NCBI RefSeq assembly: GCF_003627215.1
Contig: NZ_CP032677.1
Location: 5,027,501-5,091,500, forward strand
Source: Pseudomonas sp. Leaf58
GTDB lineage: Bacteria; Pseudomonadota; Gammaproteobacteria; Pseudomonadales; Pseudomonadaceae
Reading direction: 5' to 3'
DNA length: 64,000 bases
A program made the translations under genes and the position numbers. Position 1 is the stretch's first letter. Each line of letters starts with the position of its first letter. The notes under the pieces were generated by a model, which was not told where the DNA came from, searched no databases, and saw only the letters and a list, made by a program, of their open reading frames with translations. Shown in pieces: positions 37,472 to 48,733 of the stretch.

Positions 37472-38935
37472 TCAGTGCTTGATCCAGGCGTCTTGCCAGT
37501 TGCTGCCTACACCAGGCTCATAGTGGTTGGCATTTTCCGAATAGCTCTTGCACCAGCCTTCGAACGGGAACGGCTTGCACTCGAAGACTTCGCCAGTCTT
37601 CGGTTGCAGGACACGTGTCCCTTCCTTGTAGCTTGCAATCGATTGAGGGAATTCGAAGTCGTACCCGTCACCAGCGGCTTTCAGGGTTACTTCGCGTTGC
37701 TCTTGCAGCAACACGCGCTGGCGCTTGTCCACACCAACGACTTTCAGCGTATGCGCACCCTCTACGCTGGCGGCGTCCAGCACCAACTTGCCCGTTCCCT
37801 CCACTTGCTGCCGAACGAACCCGACTTGCTTGTTGGCGGCATCGAACAGCCGCGCACTCACCTGCAAGCCCAAATTGCTCATCACGGTGAAGTCGAGAGT
37901 GGTCTTGCCTTCCTTGAGCATGTACTCAGGCTTCAGGTCATGCAGATGCATGTAGCCAGGCTCACCGGCGGCCGCGTCGATATCCAGCTCAAAACGGGTA
38001 ACCCCGCTCTCGGCCTTGGCGTAGAGGGTGTTTGAGCCCTGCACTGGCTCAATGTCGCCGTCATCGTTGAACTTGCCTGCTTTGATGAGGGCCTGGCTCT
38101 CGTTGATACGGCTGGCCAGTTTGTAGGCCCAGTTGGCGGCGGTGCCTTCCTCGGCACGTTCGATCACAATGGTCGTGCTGTACTGCTCACTCTCGACACC
38201 GCCGACGAACGCCCGGGCCTTGACCTTGTCCCCCACCTCCAGGTCCCTGTGCGGATTGATTGAACCTACGGGTGGCCACTCTGGTGCAGGACCGCCTTCT
38301 GCCTGGATATCGACATCAATGATGTTGTGGAATGCGGCAGCGGTATCCGCGACCGTCCATAACCCCAGAATGGCGTGGTGCCCGGTGCGATCGGCGGGTA
38401 AGGTACAACGATGCTTTTCCGGCGCAGGGCCCTGGCCGGCCTCTTCACCGCCAGTTGCAGGTTTGCCATGCCCGTCCACGCTGCAGAATGGGGTCGCTTC
38501 GAAGGCATCGCGGCTCAACGGCGCATTGGGATTCCACCCAGACTTGGTAACGAAGTACTCCCACTTGGTGGTCTTGTGGCCTGTGGTATAGAACCAGTCA
38601 AAATCGATGACACGGTCACGTATCGGGGTCAGGTGCCAGCGATTGGCCGATTGCTCGTCGAGCAGTGCGAAATCGGGACGCACGCCGCCGCTGGCAATCT
38701 TGCCATCCTCAGGCCCGAGGAGGGGGAAGCCTTTAGGCGCTTCACCTACAGAATTCGGCTCATACATCGGCTGGCCGCACTCCGTATTCAGACCCAATCG
38801 GCACGCATAAGCGCGAGAGGGCGGCTCACTGGCATAACCATGGGCATTGGCCACCTGGGCGTGTATGCCTACTCCTGTGATTGCCAACCACGCAGTGCTG
38901 GCAACAATGTTTCGATATTTTTTGCGTGTACGCAT
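37472..38935 (-). CDS. gbpA: Secreted lytic polysaccharide monooxygenase, GbpA-like (AA10)
   Basis: The protein has 487 aa, like Vibrio GbpA (485). The Sec signal peptide ends ANA|H, leaving His32 as the mature N-terminus. His32 and His120 (YTTGHKTTKWEYF) form the copper histidine brace, and Phe202 (AAFHNIIDVDI) is the axial residue. Domains: AA10 (32-210), GbpA-type middle domains (about 220-420), and a C-terminal chitin-binding CBM73/CBM5-like module with W residues (GWCKSY...NWQDAWIKH). It oxidatively cleaves or binds chitin or GlcNAc polymers outside the cell. It heads the gsp operon, so it is the likely type II substrate. Confidence 0.93.
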   Translation of the reverse strand: MRTRKKYRNIVASTAWLAITGVGIHAQVANAHGYASEPPSRAYACRLGLNTECGQPMYEPNSVGEAPKGFPLLGPEDGKIASGGVRPDFALLDEQSANRWHLTPIRDRVIDFDWFYTTGHKTTKWEYFVTKSGWNPNAPLSRDAFEATPFCSVDGHGKPATGGEEAGQGPAPEKHRCTLPADRTGHHAILGLWTVADTAAAFHNIIDVDIQAEGGPAPEWPPVGSINPHRDLEVGDKVKARAFVGGVESEQYSTTIVIERAEEGTAANWAYKLASRINESQALIKAGKFNDDGDIEPVQGSNTLYAKAESGVTRFELDIDAAAGEPGYMHLHDLKPEYMLKEGKTTLDFTVMSNLGLQVSARLFDAANKQVGFVRQQVEGTGKLVLDAASVEGAHTLKVVGVDKRQRVLLQEQREVTLKAAGDGYDFEFPQSIASYKEGTRVLQPKTGEVFECKPFPFEGWCKSYSENANHYEPGVGSNWQDAWIKH

Positions 38936-38990
38936 GACGCACTCCGGACTACTTGAGCTTGCGTCGGGGAGGCCCGACCAGGAGTGCGCG
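38936..38990 (-). promoter_or_regulatory. LPMO leader RNA structure covering the ribosome binding site
   Basis: GGAG at 38942-38945 (6 nt before the ATG) lies inside GGAGTGCG (38938-38945), which pairs perfectly over 8 bp with CGCACTCC at 38981-38988. The 35-nt interval contains its own 6-bp hairpin (GTCGGG/CCCGAC, 38963-38978). In the folded leader the site would be masked, so translation could be controlled by temperature, a protein or a small RNA. Confidence 0.6.
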
Positions 38991-39021
38991 ATTCTAGAAG
39001 TAGTTCAGGCTGCGATATGTA

Positions 39022-39053
39022 AGAGAAAACCTGCATAAATGCAGGCTTTTCTC
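39022..39053 (-). terminator. Terminator after the BOF-family gene
   Basis: The hairpin GAGAAAACCTGCA...TGCAGGCTTTTCTC has a near-perfect stem of 13-14 bp with loop TAAA. It lies 5 bp beyond the stop codon of the BOF gene and ends its message before the LPMO promoter region. Its A/T flanks would let it work in both directions. Confidence 0.85.
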
Positions 39054-39057
39054 GCCA

Positions 39058-39405
39058 TCAATTGAGGATTTCAACCAAGTCCACATCCACTTCACGGCTC
39101 ATCAGGTGCTTCTCCACCTCCCCCGTCAGCTTGACTTTGGTCTTGTCGTTGAACGGCGTCGGCGGCAGGTCCTCATCATCGATTTCCACGGTGATGGTAC
39201 CGGTGCTGTCCTTGAACTCGTACTTGTCGTCGTTGTTGATCTTCTGGGTCACGAAGCCTTGCAGCACCACCGGGGTGTCATCCGCTGCATCATTGGCCGC
39301 TGCGACGGTGCTGGCCGACTGGGCACCGGGGCCGGTGTAGCCGGCAGCCAAGGCAGCCGTGCTGAACAGTGGGGCGAGAATCAGTGCGAGGTAGCGGGTT
39401 TTCAT
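39058..39405 (-). CDS. Periplasmic BOF (bacterial OB-fold) protein, YgiW/YdeI family
   Basis: The protein has 115 aa with a signal peptide (cut after STAALA) and an OB-fold domain (about residues 45-114) with the family pattern VVLQGFVTQKI, YEFKDSTGTITVEID and KVKLTGEVEK. Relatives such as E. coli YgiW are periplasmic stress-related proteins of unclear mechanism. It is monocistronic with its own terminator, between the secretion locus and hemE. Confidence 0.9.
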   Translation of the reverse strand: MKTRYLALILAPLFSTAALAAGYTGPGAQSASTVAAANDAADDTPVVLQGFVTQKINNDDKYEFKDSTGTITVEIDDEDLPPTPFNDKTKVKLTGEVEKHLMSREVDVDLVEILN

Positions 39406-39476
39406 GGCAATCAGGTCCTGGTTCGGTTTTGATTGGACCAGATTAGCGACGATCGCTGAATTAAAACTTAATGCAA

Positions 39477-39508
39477 CAAAAAGCCCAGCACATGGCCGGG
39501 CTTTGCTT
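39477..39508 (-). terminator. Terminator of hemE
   Basis: The stem AAAGCCCAGC/GGCCGGGCTTT has one mismatch, and the minus strand continues into a T-run (plus-strand AACAAAAA). It lies about 14 bp after the hemE stop. Confidence 0.8.
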
Positions 39509-39521
39509 TTCAGTGATCAGT

Positions 39522-40586
39522 TCACTGATGGTACTGCGCCGACAGTTCGTGCACGGCGTTGATGAACACGCCAGCATGCTCCGGGTCGACTTCCGGGGTA
39601 ATCCCGTGGCCCAGGTTGAACACATGACCCGTGCCATGGCCATAGCTGGCCAGGATGCGCGCCACTTCCTGACGGATCGCTTCGGGCTTGGCGTACAGCA
39701 CGGTCGGGTCCATGTTGCCTTGCAGGGCCACTTTGTCACCGACGCGGCGGCGGGCGTCGCCGATCTCACAGGTCCAGTCCAGGCCCAATGCGTCGGCGCC
39801 GGCTTCGGCAATGCTTTCCAGCCACAGGCCGCCGTTCTTGGTGAACATGATTACCGGCACCTTCCGCCCTTCGTGCTCGCGGATCAGGCCGCTGACGATC
39901 TTGCGCATGTAGGCCAGGGAGAACTCCTGGTAGGCCGCCGCCGACAGGTTACCGCCCCAGGTGTCGAAGATCTGCACAGCTTGGGCGCCCGCGAGGATCT
40001 GGCCGTTAAGGTAGCTGGTGACCGACTGAGCCAGCTTGTCCAGCAGCAGGTGCAAGGCTTGCGGGTTGTCGTAGGCCATGGCCTTGGTTTTGCGGAAGTC
40101 CTTGGACGAGCCGCCTTCGACCATGTAGGTGGCCAGAGTCCATGGGCTGCCGGAGAAACCGATCAGCGGTACTCGGCCATTGAGCTCACGGCGGATGGTG
40201 CTGACCGCGTCCATCACATAGCCAAGGTCTTTCTGCGGGTCGGGGATCGGCAGCGCTTCGATGTCGGCCGGGGTGCTGATGACCTTCTTGAAACGCGGGC
40301 CTTCACCGGTCTCAAAGTACAGGCCCAGGCCCATGGCGTCAGGGATGGTGAGGATGTCCGAGAACAGGATCGCCGCGTCCAGCGGGTAGCGGTCCAGCGG
40401 CTGCAGGGTAACTTCGCAGGCGAACTGCGGGTTCATGCACAGGCTCATGAAATCACCGGCCTTGGCACGGCTAGCGCGGTACTCCGGCAGATAGCGGCCG
40501 GCCTGGCGCATCATCCACACCGGGGTGACGTCTACGGGTTGCTTGAGCAGTGCACGCAGGAAACGGTCGTTCTTCAGGGCAGTCAT
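39522..40586 (-). CDS. hemE: Uroporphyrinogen decarboxylase HemE
   Basis: The protein has 354 aa and decarboxylates the four acetates of uroporphyrinogen III to give coproporphyrinogen III in haem synthesis. Signature [16 protein letters not shown] lies at residues 22-37, and family motif [16 protein letters not shown] follows. The substrate-binding Asp in [15 protein letters not shown] is present. The length is standard. It is monocistronic, with a terminator downstream and a candidate sigma-70 promoter at 40675-40702. Confidence 0.97.
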   Translation of the reverse strand: MTALKNDRFLRALLKQPVDVTPVWMMRQAGRYLPEYRASRAKAGDFMSLCMNPQFACEVTLQPLDRYPLDAAILFSDILTIPDAMGLGLYFETGEGPRFKKVISTPADIEALPIPDPQKDLGYVMDAVSTIRRELNGRVPLIGFSGSPWTLATYMVEGGSSKDFRKTKAMAYDNPQALHLLLDKLAQSVTSYLNGQILAGAQAVQIFDTWGGNLSAAAYQEFSLAYMRKIVSGLIREHEGRKVPVIMFTKNGGLWLESIAEAGADALGLDWTCEIGDARRRVGDKVALQGNMDPTVLYAKPEAIRQEVARILASYGHGTGHVFNLGHGITPEVDPEHAGVFINAVHELSAQYHQ

Positions 40587-40674
40587 GTCGGCATCCGGAA
40601 AAATAGTGCGGGCATTTTCTCAGACGCGCAGGGAAAAGGCACGGCTGATCGCCCTGCCTTTTCTCTATAGGTTT

Positions 40675-40702
40675 GTTATAGATCAATAGTTTTTGTATAC
40701 AA
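40675..40702 (-). promoter_or_regulatory. Candidate sigma-70 promoter of hemE
   Basis: On the minus strand TTGTAT (40697-40702), a 16-bp spacer and TATAAC (40675-40680) lie in an AT-rich gap 89 bp upstream of the hemE ATG. The assignment is by pattern only. Confidence 0.45.
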
Positions 40703-40723
40703 CCAACACAAATGCTTGGCTGT

Positions 40724-42247
40724 TCATTTCACCTTCAAGGCTTGCTCAAAGGCGAAGCCCATGGTCAACAACGACACTTCTGTGTAGGGCAGGCCCGAAA
40801 AATACATCCCAACCGGTTGCCCAGAATCATCGAGCCCTGCAGGCACATGCAAACCAGGATACCCTGCCTGCGCTCCTGCACCGCGCAGGTCGCCATCAGG
40901 CAGGTCAAGCAGCGCATCCAACACATGCCGGCGCGTAACGCTATCGAACATTTCCCGAGGCACATTGCGCAGTTTGTGGGCCATGAGCCAATAGGCAGGC
41001 TCATCCAAGTCTTGTGCCTGAGCGCCTTCGAGCAGCCCTTGCCCGTAACCCTCCGGCCCCGGATGCTCGCGGTTGAAGGCAATGATATCCATCAGACTCT
41101 GTGCCTCGATTCCTGCGCGGCCTTGCAGGTAGCGGCCAAGTTCACGCTTGAGGTCATGGTTGATGACTGCAATTTGCTCCTCGAACAGATCCGGAATGAC
41201 CATATGAACAGGCACCAGCGTTGCTCCTGCTTGTTCGAGCACACTGGCCAGCCGGCTGAAGTGCGGATGATCAATCGTCAAGGATCCGTCAGGACGATAC
41301 CGCGGGTACCCCAAGCGCCTGCCCAAAAGCGCATTGGCATCCAGCTTGGCCAGATAGTCCACATCAATGTGCCGCCCACCGGCTGCTCGCGAAGTGTTTT
41401 CGTCCATCTCCAGCATGGTGCCTAGCAACAAGGCGATATCGGTGACCGTCCGCGCCATCGGACCTGGCGTATCTTGCCAGCTAGACAAGGGAACCAGGCC
41501 TGCCTGGCTCACCAGGCCCAAGGTCGGGCGCAAACCCACCACAAGGTTCGCGTGGGCCGGGCAAATGAGCGAACCGTTGGTCTCCGTCCCCACCGACAGT
41601 GATACGAACCCTGCCGCAACTGCTACGGCCGGGCCCGCACTGGAGCCACAAACAGCCAGGTTGAGCCCCCAGGGATTACGCACCTGCCCTCCTCGACCAC
41701 TCCAACCAAGCGGGATGCCCCAGTCTCTGAACCCAGCCAACTCACCACCATTGGCTTTTCCCAGTACCACGGCACCCGCCTGACGAAGCCGTTTGACGAC
41801 TGCCGCATCCTCACGAGCGGGCTGGCCTATCAAGGCTAAGGACCCGCTGCTGGTCTGCATCGAGTCCCCCGTATCGATATTATCCTTGAGCAGGATTGGT
41901 AACCCATGCAGAGGACCGCGTAGCCGCCCCACGGCCCGCTCTTGATCCAGGGTATTGGCGATAGTCAAGGCATCGGGATTGATCTCGACCACGGCATGAA
42001 GGTTAGGCCCTTCACGATCAAGCGCACGAATACGGGCCAGGGCCCGCTCTACCAACTGCACTGAAGTGACCTCACCATTGGCCATGCGCTGCTGCAACTC
42101 ACGGGCGCTGGCGAAGTCGTTTTCATCGGGAGGAATCAAAGACGAAAAAACCGGCCCATCAAAAAACGGACCGGTTTTTGCGGTGGCGCTCTGGGCGCTT
42201 GCCATACCCAAGCTCATGAAAATCAACAAGCTTGCCAGTTTGTTCAT
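40724..42247 (-). CDS. Exported amidase-signature family protein
   Basis: The protein has 507 aa with a signal peptide (MNKLASLLIFMSLGMASAQS). The amidase-signature Ser-cisSer-Lys triad can be placed at Lys121 (LLKDNIDTG), Ser202/203 (CGSSAGPAVAVAAGF) and Ser226 (GTETNGSLICPA). The GGSSGG core is altered to GSSAGP, and the Arg usually after the nucleophile is Ile. It would hydrolyse an amide in the periplasm; the substrate is unknown. A terminator-like hairpin lies within codons 23-34. The start at 42247 gives the signal peptide directly. Confidence 0.88.
   Translation of the reverse strand: MNKLASLLIFMSLGMASAQSATAKTGPFFDGPVFSSLIPPDENDFASARELQQRMANGEVTSVQLVERALARIRALDREGPNLHAVVEINPDALTIANTLDQERAVGRLRGPLHGLPILLKDNIDTGDSMQTSSGSLALIGQPAREDAAVVKRLRQAGAVVLGKANGGELAGFRDWGIPLGWSGRGGQVRNPWGLNLAVCGSSAGPAVAVAAGFVSLSVGTETNGSLICPAHANLVVGLRPTLGLVSQAGLVPLSSWQDTPGPMARTVTDIALLLGTMLEMDENTSRAAGGRHIDVDYLAKLDANALLGRRLGYPRYRPDGSLTIDHPHFSRLASVLEQAGATLVPVHMVIPDLFEEQIAVINHDLKRELGRYLQGRAGIEAQSLMDIIAFNREHPGPEGYGQGLLEGAQAQDLDEPAYWLMAHKLRNVPREMFDSVTRRHVLDALLDLPDGDLRGAGAQAGYPGLHVPAGLDDSGQPVGMYFSGLPYTEVSLLTMGFAFEQALKVK
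42145..42179 (-). promoter_or_regulatory. Terminator-like hairpin inside the amidase coding region
   Basis: AAAAACCGG (42146-42154) and CCGGTTTTT (42171-42179) form a perfect 9-bp stem with a 16-nt loop. On the minus strand the stem ends in six T. It lies about 70-100 nt after the start codon, just behind the signal-peptide codons, where it could terminate transcription early. Confidence 0.6.
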
Positions 42248-42372
42248 ATCGCTGCCCTCAACTGAATCGTTCGCTCCGTATGGAGCCATTCAGCCTTGCA
42301 ATTCAGCGATAGTGGCAACAGGCGGTAAACCTTCCGCGAGGGGCCCGCGCACACGACGTGCGCGGTCGAACA

Positions 42373-43794
<1,422 letters not shown>

Positions 43795-43812
43795 TCAAAA
43801 CCTCTTTACAGC

Positions 43813-43910
43813 AGCTGCAAGCTACAAGCTGCAAGCCGCAAGACGATCACTTAAGCCGGGCAAACCTCGTACTGCTGTTACTTGCAGCTTGAGGCTTGCC
43901 ACTTGCAGCT
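43813..43910. repeat. Second heptad-type inverted repeat, between gltB and gltD
   Basis: The 30-nt arms at 43813-43842 and 43881-43910 belong to the same family as 2292-2377 (core AGCTGCAAGCTACAAG). They pair at about 24 of 30 positions around a 38-nt loop. The element lies within a two-gene operon, so it is more likely an mRNA processing or stability element than a full terminator. Confidence 0.75.
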
Positions 43911-43914
43911 ATTG

Positions 43915-46900
43915 TTACTGCGGGTTGGCACGCGTGCTGGACAGCAGTTGCTTCAGGTTGGCTGCCTTTGGCTTGACCAGCCAGAAGCGCCGCACATAGT
44001 CGTCCAGGTTCTCCGAGAGCTCACGCCCCCACTCGCTACCGGTCTCTTCCACGTACTCGGCAAGGACCCGCGCCAGGTGGCTGCGGTAGGCCTCCATCGC
44101 TTCACCACTGATACGCTGGATTTCCACCAGTTCGTGGTTGAGCTTATCGACGAAGGAGTTGTCCATGTCGAGCACGTAGGCGAAGCCGCCAGTCATGCCA
44201 GAACCGAAGTTGTAACCGGTCTTGCCCAGCACGCAGACAAAGCCACCGGTCATGTATTCACAGCAGTGATCGCCAGTGCCCTCGACAACAGCGTGGGCGC
44301 CGGAGTTACGCACAGCGAAGCGCTCGCCCGCGGTGCCCGCGGCGAACAGCTTGCCGCCGGTGGCACCGTACAGGCAGGTGTTGCCGACGATGGCGCTGTG
44401 CTGGGTTTCGAACGGGCTGCCAACAGGCGGCACGATGGTGACCTTGCCACCGGTCATGCCCTTGCCGACATAGTCGTTGGCGTCACCTTCCAGGTGCAGG
44501 TTCAGGCCACCGGCGTTCCACACGCCAAAGCTCTGGCCCGCAGTACCTTTGAAGCGGAAGGTGATCGGCGCCGCAGCCATGCCCTGGTTGCCGTGCAGGC
44601 GGGCGATTTCGCCCGATACACGCGCACCGATGGAGCGGTCGCAGTTGCAGATATCGAGGCTGAACTCGCCACCGGCCTGGTCACGAATGGCCGGCATGGC
44701 CATGTCTACCATCTTCTCGGCCAGCTGGCCTTCGTCGAATGGCGGGTTCTTGTCGACTTCGCAGAACTGTGGCTTGTCCGCCGGGATGTGCGAGCTGCCC
44801 AGCAGCGGGGTCAAGTCCAAGTACTGCTGGCGCTCGGTGTCGCCTGGCAGCACGTCGAGCAGGTCGGTACGGCCGATCAGCTCGCCGAGGCTGCGCACGC
44901 CCAACTTGGCCAGCCACTCACGGGTTTCTTCGGCGACGAAGGTGAAGAAGTTGATCACCATGTCGACGGTGCCGATGTAGTGGTCCTTGCGCAGCTTGTC
45001 ATTCTGGGTGGCCACGCCGGTGGCGCAGTTGTTCAGGTGGCAGATACGCAGGTACTTGCAACCCAGGGCGATCATTGGCGCGGTGCCGAAGCCGAAGCTT
45101 TCGGCGCCGAGGATGGCCGCCTTGATCACGTCCAGGCCGGTCTTCAGGCCGCCGTCGGTCTGTACCCGCACCTTGCCGCGCAGGTCGTTGCCACGTAGGG
45201 TCTGGTGGGTTTCCGCCAGGCCCAGTTCCCACGGGGCGCCAGCGTACTTGATGGAGGTCAGCGGCGAAGCGCCGGTACCACCGTCGTAACCAGAGATGGT
45301 GATCAGGTCGGCGTAGGCCTTGGCCACGCCAGCGGCGATGGTGCCCACACCGGCTTCTGCCACCAGCTTGACCGATACCAACGCCTGCGGGTTGACCTGC
45401 TTGAGGTCGTAGATCAGCTGCGCCAGATCTTCGATCGAATAGATGTCGTGGTGCGGCGGCGGCGAGATCAGGGTCACACCCGGTACCGCGTAACGCAGCT
45501 TGGCGATCAGGCCGTTGACCTTGCCGCCCGGCAGTTGGCCGCCCTCGCCGGGCTTGGCGCCTTGGGCAACCTTGATCTGCAGCACTTCGGCGTTGACCAG
45601 GTATTCCGGGGTCACACCAAAGCGGCCGGTGGCCACCTGCTTGATTTTCGAACTGCGGATTGTACCGTAGCGGGACGGGTCTTCACCGCCTTCACCGGAG
45701 TTGGAGCGCGCGCCCAGGCGGTTCATTGCCTCGGCCAGCGCTTCGTGGGCTTCTGGCGACAGTGCACCCAGCGAGATACCGGCGGAGTCGAAGCGCTTGA
45801 GGATGGCCTCCAGCGGTTCGATCTGCTCCAGCGCCAGCGGCTGATCGGCCACCTTCACCTTCAGCAGGTCGCGGATCATCGAAACCGGGCGCTGGTCGAC
45901 CAGCGTGGTGTATTCCTTGAACTTGGCGTAGTCGCCTTGCTGCACGGCAGCTTGCAGGGTGTTGACCACGTCCGGGTTGTAGGCGTGGTATTCGCCACCG
46001 TGGACAAACTTCAGCAGGCCACCTTGCTGGATCGGCTTGCGCGCGCTCCAGGCTTCGGCAGCCAGCAGCTTCTGGTCGCTTTCCAGGTCTTCGAAGCGCG
46101 CACCCTTGATGCGGCTGGACACGCCCTTGAAGCTCAGGCCAACCACTTCCTCGGCCAAGCCGATGGCTTCGAACAACTGCGCACCACGGTACGAGGCGAT
46201 GGTGGAGATACCCATCTTCGACAGGATCTTCAGCAGGCCCTTGGAGATGCCCTTGCGGTAGTACTTGAAGACTTCGTCCAAGTCGCCCAGCACTTCGCCG
46301 GTACGAATCAGGTCGGCCAGCACTTCATAGGCCAGGTACGGGTAAACAGCCGAAGCACCGAAGCCCAGCAGCACGGCGAAGTGGTGCGGGTCGCGGGCGG
46401 TGGCGGTTTCCACCAGGATGTTGCTGTCGCAACGCAGGCCCTGCTCGGTCAGGCGGTGGTGCACCGCGCCAACGGCCAGCGAGGCGTGTACCGGCAACTT
46501 GCCTGGGGCAATGTAGCGGTCGCTCAGCACCAGCTGGGTCTTGCCGCCGCGCACCGCTTCTTCAGCCTGGTCGGCGATGTTGCGGATGGCCGCTTCAAGG
46601 CCGACGCTCTCTTCATAGTTGAGGTCAATCAGCTGGCGCTCGAAACCTTCGCGCTCCAGGTTCATCAGCGAGCGCCACTTGGCGGGTGAGATGACCGGCG
46701 AGCTGAGGATCACCCGCGAAGCATGCTCCGGGGACTCCTGGAAGATGTTGCGCTCAGCGCCCAGGCAGATTTCCAGAGACATGACGATCGCTTCGCGCAG
46801 CGGGTCGATCGGCGGGTTGGTCACCTGTGCAAACTGCTGGCGGAAGAAGTCGTACGGCGAACGCACGCGCTGCGACAGCACGGCCATCGGCGTGTCGTCG

Positions 46901-48360
46901 CCCATCGAGCCGACCGCTTCCTGGCCCTGCTCACCGAGCGGGCGCAGCACCTGGTCACGCTCTTCGAAGGTAACCTGGAACATCTTCATGTATTGCTTGA
47001 GCTGGTCAGCATCGTAGCTGGCCACGCCCTGGTCATCGGTCAGCGTCGCCTGAATACGGGTGGCGTGCTGACGCAGCCAGCGCTTGTATGGGTGGCGCGA
47101 CTTCAGGCGGTTGTCGATGGCATCGGTGTCGAGAATCTGGCCGGTCTCGGTGTCCACGGCAAGGATCTGACCCGGGCCGACACGGCCCTTGGCCAGCACT
47201 TCCTCAGGCTGGTAACCCCATACGCCGATTTCCGAAGCGATGGTGATGTAGCCATTGGTGGTAGTTACCCAACGCGCTGGGCGCAGGCCGTTACGGTCGA
47301 GCAGGCAGACCGCATGGCGGCCTTCGGTCATGACGATACCGGCCGGGCCATCCCACGGCTCCATGTGCATGGAGTTGTATTCGTAGAAGGCGCGCAGGTC
47401 GGCATCCATGGTTTCGACGTTCTGCCAGGCTGGCGGTACCAGCATGCGTACGCCACGGAACAGGTCGATGCCGCCAGTGACCATCAGCTCCAGCATGTTG
47501 TCCATGCTCGAGGAGTCGGAACCGACGCGGTTGACCAGCGGGCCGAGCTCTTCGAGATCGGGGATCTGGTCATTGGCGAACTTGGTGCGACGGGCCATGG
47601 CCCAGTTGCGGTTGCCGGTAATGGTGTTGATCTCGCCGTTGTGGGCGAGGAAGCGGAACGGCTGCGCCAGCGGCCATTTTGGCAGGGTGTTGGTGGAGAA
47701 GCGCTGGTGGAACACGCAGATTGCGGTTTGCAGGCGCTCGTCACCCAGGTCTGGGTAAAACGCCGCCAGATCGCGCGGCATCATCAGGCCTTTGTAGATG
47801 ATGGTCTTGTGCGAGAAGCTGCAGATGTAATGGTCGGCGTCATGGGCGTTGGCCACAGACGAACGGCGACGGGCACTGAACAGCTTGATGGCGAATTCCT
47901 GGTCGCTCAGGCCTTCACCGCCGATGAACACCTGTTCGATCTGCGGCAGGCGCTCCAAGGCCAGGCGGCCGAGTACGCTGGTGTCGATCGGTACCTTGCG
48001 CCAGCCGACCAGCTTCAGGCCGGCGTTGATGATTTCCCGGTCCATGTTGGCGCGGGCGGCTTCGGCTTTGATCGGGTCCTGGTTGAAGAACACCATGCCG
48101 ACGGCGTACTGCTTGGGCAGCTCGACGGCGAAGTGGTCCTGGGCCACGGCACGCAGGAATTGATCAGGCTTCTGCATGAGCAGACCGCAACCGTCACCGG
48201 TTTTGCCGTCGGCGTTGATGCCGCCGCGGTGGGTCATGCAGGTCAAGGCCTGCATGGCGGTTTGCAGAAGGTGGTGGCTCGGTTCGCCCGTCATATGGGC
48301 GATCAGGCCAAAACCACAGTTGTCCTTGAATTCTTCGGGATGGTACAGACCTGTTTTCAT
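43915..48360 (-). CDS. gltB: Glutamate synthase large subunit GltB
   Basis: The protein has 1,481 aa. A 14-residue propeptide precedes Cys15 ([13 protein letters not shown]), the N-terminal nucleophile of the glutaminase domain (15-about 430). A central domain, the FMN synthase domain (about 830-1200, with the [3Fe-4S] motif [15 protein letters not shown]) and a C-terminal beta-helix (GXXGXXXG repeats, about 1260-1440) follow. The start at 48360 places the propeptide correctly; the longer frame would add 13 residues. It heads gltBD, behind a roughly 370-bp leader region. Confidence 0.97.
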   Translation of the reverse strand: MKTGLYHPEEFKDNCGFGLIAHMTGEPSHHLLQTAMQALTCMTHRGGINADGKTGDGCGLLMQKPDQFLRAVAQDHFAVELPKQYAVGMVFFNQDPIKAEAARANMDREIINAGLKLVGWRKVPIDTSVLGRLALERLPQIEQVFIGGEGLSDQEFAIKLFSARRRSSVANAHDADHYICSFSHKTIIYKGLMMPRDLAAFYPDLGDERLQTAICVFHQRFSTNTLPKWPLAQPFRFLAHNGEINTITGNRNWAMARRTKFANDQIPDLEELGPLVNRVGSDSSSMDNMLELMVTGGIDLFRGVRMLVPPAWQNVETMDADLRAFYEYNSMHMEPWDGPAGIVMTEGRHAVCLLDRNGLRPARWVTTTNGYITIASEIGVWGYQPEEVLAKGRVGPGQILAVDTETGQILDTDAIDNRLKSRHPYKRWLRQHATRIQATLTDDQGVASYDADQLKQYMKMFQVTFEERDQVLRPLGEQGQEAVGSMGDDTPMAVLSQRVRSPYDFFRQQFAQVTNPPIDPLREAIVMSLEICLGAERNIFQESPEHASRVILSSPVISPAKWRSLMNLEREGFERQLIDLNYEESVGLEAAIRNIADQAEEAVRGGKTQLVLSDRYIAPGKLPVHASLAVGAVHHRLTEQGLRCDSNILVETATARDPHHFAVLLGFGASAVYPYLAYEVLADLIRTGEVLGDLDEVFKYYRKGISKGLLKILSKMGISTIASYRGAQLFEAIGLAEEVVGLSFKGVSSRIKGARFEDLESDQKLLAAEAWSARKPIQQGGLLKFVHGGEYHAYNPDVVNTLQAAVQQGDYAKFKEYTTLVDQRPVSMIRDLLKVKVADQPLALEQIEPLEAILKRFDSAGISLGALSPEAHEALAEAMNRLGARSNSGEGGEDPSRYGTIRSSKIKQVATGRFGVTPEYLVNAEVLQIKVAQGAKPGEGGQLPGGKVNGLIAKLRYAVPGVTLISPPPHHDIYSIEDLAQLIYDLKQVNPQALVSVKLVAEAGVGTIAAGVAKAYADLITISGYDGGTGASPLTSIKYAGAPWELGLAETHQTLRGNDLRGKVRVQTDGGLKTGLDVIKAAILGAESFGFGTAPMIALGCKYLRICHLNNCATGVATQNDKLRKDHYIGTVDMVINFFTFVAEETREWLAKLGVRSLGELIGRTDLLDVLPGDTERQQYLDLTPLLGSSHIPADKPQFCEVDKNPPFDEGQLAEKMVDMAMPAIRDQAGGEFSLDICNCDRSIGARVSGEIARLHGNQGMAAAPITFRFKGTAGQSFGVWNAGGLNLHLEGDANDYVGKGMTGGKVTIVPPVGSPFETQHSAIVGNTCLYGATGGKLFAAGTAGERFAVRNSGAHAVVEGTGDHCCEYMTGGFVCVLGKTGYNFGSGMTGGFAYVLDMDNSFVDKLNHELVEIQRISGEAMEAYRSHLARVLAEYVEETGSEWGRELSENLDDYVRRFWLVKPKAANLKQLLSSTRANPQ

Positions 48361-48639
48361 AGACACATTCTCACCAGGTTCACCTCTCAACGGAGGCAAA
48401 TCTCTTTTTTAACAACCACTTACCATCCACGCCGATCAAATGCCAGCTTTTTTGCGGTGGCCATGGAGAACCATTGTTGCACAGCGACAGCGATGCTCAC
48501 AAATTTTCATGTCTCACCATTGAAAATTTATGTCGCAATTTTGAATGTTTTTGCGCCGTGCGCCGTGATAGCGGCGTGGCTGGAGTCTGAAGCGTTTCAG
48601 CCATGACTGCAAGTGAGGCTTGTGGCCGGCAGTCTGGGA
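48361..48639. promoter_or_regulatory. gltB upstream region with a 9-bp inverted repeat
   Basis: This is a non-coding, relatively AT-rich stretch. AAATTTTCA (48501-48509) and TGAAAATTT (48521-48529) form a perfect inverted repeat spaced by 11 bp, about 140 bp before the gltB start, a suitable position for an operator. No gene was found here. The regulator cannot be named from sequence. Confidence 0.55.
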
Positions 48640-48672
48640 CAGAAAAGCCTGCCGCGTTCAAACGCAGCAGGC
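48640..48672 (-). terminator. Terminator of the pilM-...-aroB-damX operon
   Basis: The stem AGCCTGCCGCG/CGCAGCAGGCT has 11 bp with one G-T pair and loop TTCAAA. The minus strand continues TTTTC. It lies about 60 bp past the damX stop. Confidence 0.85.
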
Positions 48673-48733
48673 TAGACGAAAAGTCAGGATTCGCTCAGCA
48701 ACTGGGCGGCGGGGTGGTGCCGCCCGGTAGGGA

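Noticed and set aside
42345..42365. 8-bp hairpin CCGCGCAC/GTGCGCGG as gltD terminator
   Set aside because: It has a strong stem but no T-tract on either strand, so it is not counted as an intrinsic terminator.
45205..48606. Long plus-strand frames opposite gltB
   Set aside because: gltB is certain from its motifs; these frames are composition artefacts.
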